Part shown: positions 58,347-64,000 of the stretch, piece by piece | How the letters are laid out: every line of letters starts with the position of its first letter | How positions within the stretch are numbered: position 1 is the first letter of the stretch | Source of the DNA: Sarcomyxa edulis | Lineage: Eukaryota; Basidiomycota; Agaricomycetes; Agaricales; Mycenaceae | DNA: 64,000 nt | Assembly: GCA_009761415.1 (NCBI GenBank) | Contig: QUOL01000021.1 | Coordinates: 186,001-250,000 of the forward strand | Reading direction: 5' to 3' | Translations under genes and position numbers: made by a program | The notes under the pieces: generated by a model | Database searches by the model: none | Seen by the model: the letters and a program-made list of their open reading frames with translations, nothing else | What the model was told of the DNA's origin: nothing

Positions 58347-60399
58347 ATGTCCAACAATACTGCTGCAGATTCTCCGACGACTACAGTTACAGAACCTTCC
58401 TTGGAGAACGAGACTCACGATGTATACACGACGGACTTCGGAGTCTTTCCAATTCCGAAAAACCTACGATACAATCCTGATAAGCCTTTCTACTTTGGCT
58501 TGCTCATGAATGCGGCCTTTGGGTTTGCCAGCACCTTTGGTGAGCAATGAAACTTTGACTTGATTGGCTAGACTGACGCATTCGTAGTTGTGGCCAACTT
58601 GTATTATTGCCAGCCACTGCTAAGTAAGCTCAACCTCCTAATAAAGCTACGTATGTCGTGAAACATTCATTGCTGACGGTGAACCTTTCCGTAGTTCAAT
58701 TTTCTCTATCTTTCGACGTCACCTACAATGAAGTGTCGAAGTGAGTGAGGCTTTCGACATGGAATTCAATGTGCTCATTACGAATTATGTAAGAATACCA
58801 ACATTGATCCAAGCTGGGTATGCCTTTTCTGCTTCGTCTCCTTGTCGCAGACTAAGGATGTAATTATAGATACGGAACGGGGCTCCTTCTCATTTCGCCT
58901 CTGGGTGATCTGGTTCGTCGACGTCAACTCATATTAGCCCTTGTCACGTTGTCTGCGTCGCTTTCTATCGGTCTAGCCGTCACCAGGAGCTTCGTCGCTT
59001 TCCAAATCATCTCATTCTTTGTAGGCGTCGTCTCCGTCACACCACAAATTCTGCTCCCACTCGCAGCCGATCTTGCGCCTCCGGAACGTCGCGCCTCAGC
59101 GATCTCCGTCGTCCTTTCTGGTCTCTTGTTCGGTGTCCTCATCGCCCGTGTCCTATCTGGTGTCATCGCAGAATTCACCACATGGCGCGTGGTCTTCTAC
59201 ATGGCTATCGGCGTGCAATACTTCGTTCTCGTTGGAAGTTACTTCATAATACCTGATTATCCAGCAAAAAACAAGCACATGACTTACTGGGGAATCTTGT
59301 GGACCATGGCTAAATTCGCGTTCACAGAGCCGTTGTTGATCCAGGCTTGTCTGATCAATCTAGCCTCTAGTGCATGTTTTTCTAACTTCTGGGTCACGCT
59401 AACCTTCCTTCTTGGTGGCCCACCGTATAATTATTCGACGTACATATCCTTTTTTTCCTCGGGAGTGACCTCGTATTGATTTCTCTTCATTCTAGGCTCG
59501 TGATCGGGCTGTTTGGTCTCGTAGGCATGCCTTAGTCTTTAGATGTAAGTTCAGGAACACCTACACATGGACCAGTCTCTGATTTATGCAAGATTACAGC
59601 CAAAATGATACGAGTCTGAAGTCACGTCCCGAATGTAGGTATGCTTGGTGTGGCCTGCGGACCATTCGTTGGCCGCCTCATTGACAAGCTCGTTCCCTGG
59701 TATGCATCCCTCGTTGGGGTGTCGCTTCTCATCGTCTTCCAAGCCATTCAAGTAGGAGCCGGTGGTATCAATATCGGAGCCGTCATCATCGCGACATTCG
59801 GGCTGGACGTGTTCCGTCAAATGTTACAGGTATCGCTATCTACAGCCGTGTTCAGGTACGTTTCTTCTGACCTAATAACTCGCCTATTTACTGGAACGTA
59901 TCTATCAAGCATATCTCTCGCAGCGCGCTCCCGCCTCAACGCACTATTGATTCTTTCTGCAAGTCATTTCTCTCTAGCGAATACTGCGTGTTAGTGCTTC
60001 GAATTAATTACGTTTCACCAGCTCTTCATAGGACAAGTTATGGGGACCAGTGTGGGAACACAAGTCTTCGTGAAGTTCGGCTGGCGTGCGGCTGCCGCTC
60101 TTTCCCTGGGATGGTATGGGTGGCAGCTTCTGGTCTTACTCATCCGTGGCCCTCATTGCGAAAGACATACGTGGTTTGGGTATCAGGGTGGTCTCGAAGC
60201 TAGGAAGAGCGTAGTGGAGGCGAGACTTAGGGCCGCTGCTGAAGGAGGTGGCGCAGTGACTGAAGTTGGGGATGTTCAAGAAAAGGCACGGGAAAGTGAA
60301 GAGGAGAAAGTAGCAAGTGCAGGAGCTGATACGGACAAGAACAAGAGTGGAGAGGACACGAACATGATCGATGAGAAAGACCCTTCGACTCACGTCTAA
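58347..60399 (+). CDS. MFS transporter (copy 1), possibly disrupted
   Basis: Many short exons code a 12-segment major facilitator. Landmarks are FGVFPIPKNLRYNPDKPFYF, VVANLYYCQPLL, the motif-A-like GDLVRRRQL, LAADLAPPERRASAIS, VIAEFTTWRVVFYMAI, SNFWVTLTFLLGGPPYNYST, VACGPFVGRLIDKLVPWYA and a long charged C-terminal tail. After LVIGLFGLVGM the frame hits TAG at 59533-59535. Copy 2 has an open exon end there. Either an unusual GC-AG intron from 59525 removes the stop, or a single-base deletion has broken the gene. A separate GC-AG intron with the good donor gcaagt is needed at about 59955. The substrate is unknown. Confidence 0.75.
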
Positions 60400-60892
60400 T
60401 GATAGGTTCTGCCGACGGAACACGATGTGTATGTGTTTACCTATTTGCTTTGCTTGCGTTCTTAGACTTCGTTGAAGGTCATGTTTTGCCGCTTAGATTT
60501 ATTTAGGGCCTCTTCTCGAACATCGGTTCGTTTCGGTGGAGCATTTCATGTACCGGTATGTTACCATTGACTTTTTGAACCCTGAGAGCTAGAGACTCTC
60601 TGCTCGTTCATTCTATGAGGACCCTTTGAGGTTCGAATGCACCTCAACATATCGAGAGCTCTTGAACACTACTTGTTTCGGAAAACCGCGCCGGCACGAT
60701 GTGATAGGCACCATCTCGGCAAGTTTTGCCTCAACACGGTGGAAGGTTGTATTTTTATCAGTCGGACATAATGATGATTCACAAGATCGATGTCGGGGCC
60801 AGTGCAGGCCGTTACTGACCTATAAAACTCACACAGATTTTGGCTTCTCGCTATCGGTCCCCCCCCCAAGTACCATTCGTTTTACCGCAGTC
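60400..60892. other. Intergenic between tandem MFS genes
   Basis: About 490 bp with the promoter of MFS copy 2. A run of nine C residues lies at about 60859. No other feature is recognised. Confidence 0.4.
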
Positions 60893-62872
60893 ATGTCCCA
60901 GACGAGCTCAACGATAGAGGACTCCCCAACCCTCCGGGAGCCAGATGTAGAAGATGTTACAGGAAAGTCTTATAAGAAAGAGTTCGGGTTTCTCCCCGTA
61001 CCAAAGCATCTACGTTACGATCCCAGGACGCCTTTCCACTTTGGATTATCGATGAACATACTTTTCGGGTTCGCGGGCACTTTTCGTGAGTCTCCGTTTA
61101 TTGCACACACGTGCCTTCTTTGATGAAGCGCTCTCGAAATTAGTCGTCGCCAACTTGTACTATTGTCAACCTTTACTAAGTACGTGGAGTCTCTATACGT
61201 CACGGGGATATTCGATGACCTCGATTCCTAGTTCAAATGTCCCAGTCTTTCAATGTCTCTTATAATGAGGTTTCGAGGTTAGGCTTGTGTTCCCGCCATT
61301 CAAAAATTGAATTGTTCTAACATTGGAATCTAGGATACCAACGCTTATACAAGCCGGGTGCGTGTAATAGATCAATGTCTAGGACGTACTGATCCTGGAG
61401 TCTTTACGCAGCTACGCCGTCGGCGTGTTCTTTGTAGCACCTCTGGGAGACTTGGTTCGCCGTCGGGAATTGGTTTTAATGCTTGTTGCGCTTTCAGCTT
61501 CCTTGACCATCGGTCTGGCAATAACCAACAGCATCGTCGTTTTCGAAGTCCTCTCTTTCATGATCGGCTTTGCGTCAGTCTCTCCTCAGATCTTGATACC
61601 TCTCGCAGCCGACTTGGCTCCTCCCAATCGTCGTGCCTCCGCCATATCCGTCGTGATCTCAGGTCTACTTCTCGGTATTCTCATCGCCCGTGTTGTCGCC
61701 GGCGTCATAGCAGAATTCACTTCCTGGCGTGTCGTGTACTACATGGCCGTCGCGGTTCAGTACACCGTCCTCTTGTGCAGTTACTTGATGCTCCCGGACT
61801 ATCCATCCAAAAACAGCCACATGTCGTACTTTGGTATACTCTGGACTATGATCAAGTTTGCGTTCACGGAGCCCTTATTGATCCAGGCGTGTCTTATCAA
61901 TGTCGCAACTAGCGCTTGCTTCAGCAACTTTTGGGTAACGTTGACATTCCTTCTTGGTGGCCCACCGTATAACTATTCGACGTACGAGTTGTTAGATGAC
62001 TTGCTCTCTCATCATTGTGTTGACGTTATCGTTCTTATAGGTTGGTGATAGGGTTGTTTGGACTCGTAGGCATGTTCATGATTGAACGTACGTACTGACC
62101 TTCTCGAACGCTACTTGTCATATGCTCATCCTGCATTGTTTACTTCCCAAACAGTCTCTAACAATCTTTGAGACTTATACGTTCTCACCAGGTATGGGCG
62201 GAGTAGCGATGTCTCCTCTCGTAGGCCGGCTTGTCGACAAGCTCGTCCCTTGGTATGCGATGCTGGCTTCGTTGATAATTCTCGTTTGCTTCCAGGCGGT
62301 CCAGTTGGCCGCTGGAGGCATAAACATTGCTGCTGTGATCATTTTTTGCTTCGGATTAGACGTCTTCCGACAGATGCTAAATGTCGCCCTGTCGACGTCA
62401 ATCTTCAGGTGTGCATTGTTCTGTTTAGCACGATGTATTTAATGTCTTGCTGATACTTCTGACATGCAGTATATCCATGGAAGCTGCGTCTCGTCTCAAT
62501 GCATTATACGTGCTCTCAGTACGTATCCTTTGTATCCATTGTTCACTCGATGTTTGATGTTCACTCTGGCAGTTCTTCATCGGGACGATCATGGGCACTT
62601 CTGTCGGGACCAAAGTTTTTGTTGAGCATGGGTGGCGTGCTGGTGCAGGTCTTTCGATGGGATGGTATGGAATACAGTTTGTCTTTCTGTTACTGAGGGG
62701 TCCGCATTGCGGGAGGAAAACGTGGTTCGGATACGAGGGCGGTCTGGAAGCTAGAAAGTCTGTCGTCGAGGAGAGAACTGGGGTGTCGTCCGAACCTAAA
62801 ACTTCTGTGGAGACGTCCGATACCTTGAGAGGAGAGTCGGAGAAAGAAGGGGCAGCCACTGCAGTGGCATAG
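60893..62872 (+). CDS. MFS transporter (copy 2)
   Basis: Tandem paralogue of copy 1 with the same intron layout. It starts MSQTSSTIEDSPTLREPDVE and has FGFLPVPKHLRYDPRTPFHF, YAVGVFFVAPLGDLVRRREL, LAADLAPPNRRASAISVVIS, SNFWVTLTFLLGGPPYNYST, MGGVAMSPLVGRLVDKLVPW and VFVEHGWRAGAGLSMGWYG. Every splice junction I traced is GT-AG and the frame is unbroken, so this copy looks functional. The acidic/Ser C-terminal tail is shorter than in copy 1. These transporters resemble a group of fungal and bacterial MFS drug- or metabolite-efflux proteins; the substrate is unknown. Confidence 0.85.
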
Positions 62873-63215
62873 ATTGAAGAAAAAATAGATCAGTAGCTAC
62901 AATTAGAGTAGTTATACCCAGGTATTATAGCAGGTCTTTATGTGTACTTCCAGGGTATTTTGTGTAGAAATCGTGGAACTAATTGGCGTAGAATCAACGT
63001 AGAAACTTAGTAGAAACACCGATTTGCGGCCAGATCATAGACGGCTAAAGCAAATAAATCTCAACACGGTATTTGGGCGGCGAATTTCCTGGAGGCTCCT
63101 CTTCTCCCATCTCCCATCTTTCTTGCTCACTGCCCAGAAATTGACTCTACCAGCTCTTTCTCTCGTACATCCATCTACCCGCCAATTCATATTGTATCTC
63201 TGATCCTCAACTACC
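62873..63215. other. Intergenic, UBC1 promoter
   Basis: About 340 bp upstream of UBC1, with a pyrimidine-rich stretch at 63090-63210. No gene is seen. Confidence 0.4.
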
Positions 63216-64000
63216 ATGGATGCTCGTCTTCGTCGCGTAAATAAAGAGATTGCCGATTGCAAAAATGACAAGACTTCAAATATCAAAATCGACCTGATCG
63301 ATGAATCGCCTTTCCATCTGAAAGGATCTTTTCCAGGTCCAGAAGGAACGCCTTATGAGGGAGGCAAATTTGAAGTGGTCAGTGGTATTTGAAGTTGTGG
63401 ACTTTTGCCACCAACCCGGAATTCGCAACTCACCCCGATCCGCGTGTTAGGATATTGTCATCCCAGAATCTTATCCATTCCAGCCCGTCAAGATGAAGTT
63501 TATAACCAAGGTTTACCATCCAAACGTGTCGTCTGCATCCGGCGCCATCTGTCTCGACATTCTCAAGGATGCTTGGTCTCCTGTCCTTACTCTCAAATCG
63601 ACCTTGATCTCTCTTCAAAGCTTGCTGTGCTCTCCTGAACCCAATGACCCTCAAGATGCAGAGGTTGCTAAACATTACACCACCAGCAAAGGTAGCTTTG
63701 ACGACACGGCGACGTATTGGACCCAGATCTACGCAGGGGGGCCAGGACCGAAGGAGAAGAAGGGGAAGAGTACCAAGTCGACGACGACACGAGATGAGAT
63801 AGCTATGGCTGGCCTAGAGAAGGCTCATGTTGATCAATTTCAAGCTCTTGGTTTCGAGAAGGGCAAAGTTGTACGTGGCGCGCTCTTTTCGTATCCCAAG
63901 TCTGTCCTGCATGTTGGAGTGATATATCCTGACGGACTATTTGCATTCGTTTCTCTCTCAACTTAGATTGACGTACTTCGGCGATTAAACTATCGTGGAG
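63216..64000 (+). CDS. UBC1: Ubiquitin-conjugating enzyme E2 with UBA domain (Ubc1/UBE2K), 3' partial
   Basis: Exons 63216-63377, 63451-63870 and 63967 to the window edge. The UBC fold is complete: HLKGSFPGPEGTPYEGGKFE, FITKVYHPNVSS, the active-site Cys in GAICLDILKDAWSP, and LLCSPEPNDPQDAEVAKHY. After a Lys-rich linker (GPKEKKGKSTKS) the UBA domain begins (VDQFQALGFEKGKV). It continues after a 96 bp intron as IDVLRRLNYRG, where the window ends. That intron contains no stop, so reading through it gives a false C-terminus ending at 63966. Yeast Ubc1 elongates Lys48 chains with the APC/C and in ER-associated degradation. Confidence 0.93.

Noticed and set aside
1..64000. CRISPR arrays, bacterial operons, rRNA genes
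   Set aside because: None seen; the window is intron-rich fungal nuclear DNA.

Overview
The window is nuclear DNA from a filamentous basidiomycete, most likely an Agaricomycete. Nearly every gene is broken by many 45-70 bp GT-AG introns. The gene content is fungal: HIS1 of the fungal long type, ROT1, an Ssr4-type chromatin-remodelling subunit, CsbD/Hmp1-like small proteins and a large, fast-evolving F-box/leucine-rich family. I cannot name the species. Start codons are ATG throughout; all exon boundaries below were inferred by eye from splice consensus, reading frame and family knowledge, not from transcripts.

Layout. 0.2-2.5 kb: Ser/Thr kinase (+). 2.7-4.2 kb: Ssr4-like remodeller subunit (-). 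4.5-5.6 kb: F-box-like protein (+). 5.9-12.0 kb: one very long gene (+) that reads as paired amphipathic helix (PAH) domain, then TKL-type kinase, then a complete P2B calcium ATPase fold whose catalytic aspartate and several other key residues are replaced. 12.2-13.7 kb and 29.2-30.8 kb: two copies of a 1.52 kb repeat in opposite orientation. Between them lie a secreted sedolisin protease (-), HIS1 (-), a conserved fungal protein of unknown function (+), proteasome subunit PRE7 (+) and ROT1 (+), plus a gene-poor 3.4 kb stretch.

31-57 kb is a duplication-rich accessory region. It has three related coiled-coil F-box genes (one frameshifted), two other F-box-like genes and GLO3. It also has two copies of a linker-histone H1 gene followed by a CsbD/Hmp1-like gene, arranged as an inverted pair, and two 2-oxoglutarate dioxygenase-like paralogues flanking an F-box gene. 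A TPP-dependent acetolactate-synthase-like enzyme and the AP-2 sigma subunit sit in the middle. 58.3-62.9 kb: tandem MFS transporters, the first with an apparent in-frame stop. 63.2 kb to the end: UBC1 (E2 with UBA), cut by the window edge.

Housekeeping genes (HIS1, PRE7, ROT1, GLO3, AP-2 sigma, UBC1, Ssr4) look intact and conserved. The most unusual item is the PAH-kinase-pseudo-P2B-ATPase fusion. The duplicated H1/Hmp1 units share a conserved 65 bp promoter block with a CRE-type TGACGTCA and an 18 bp ACGCGT-containing palindrome.
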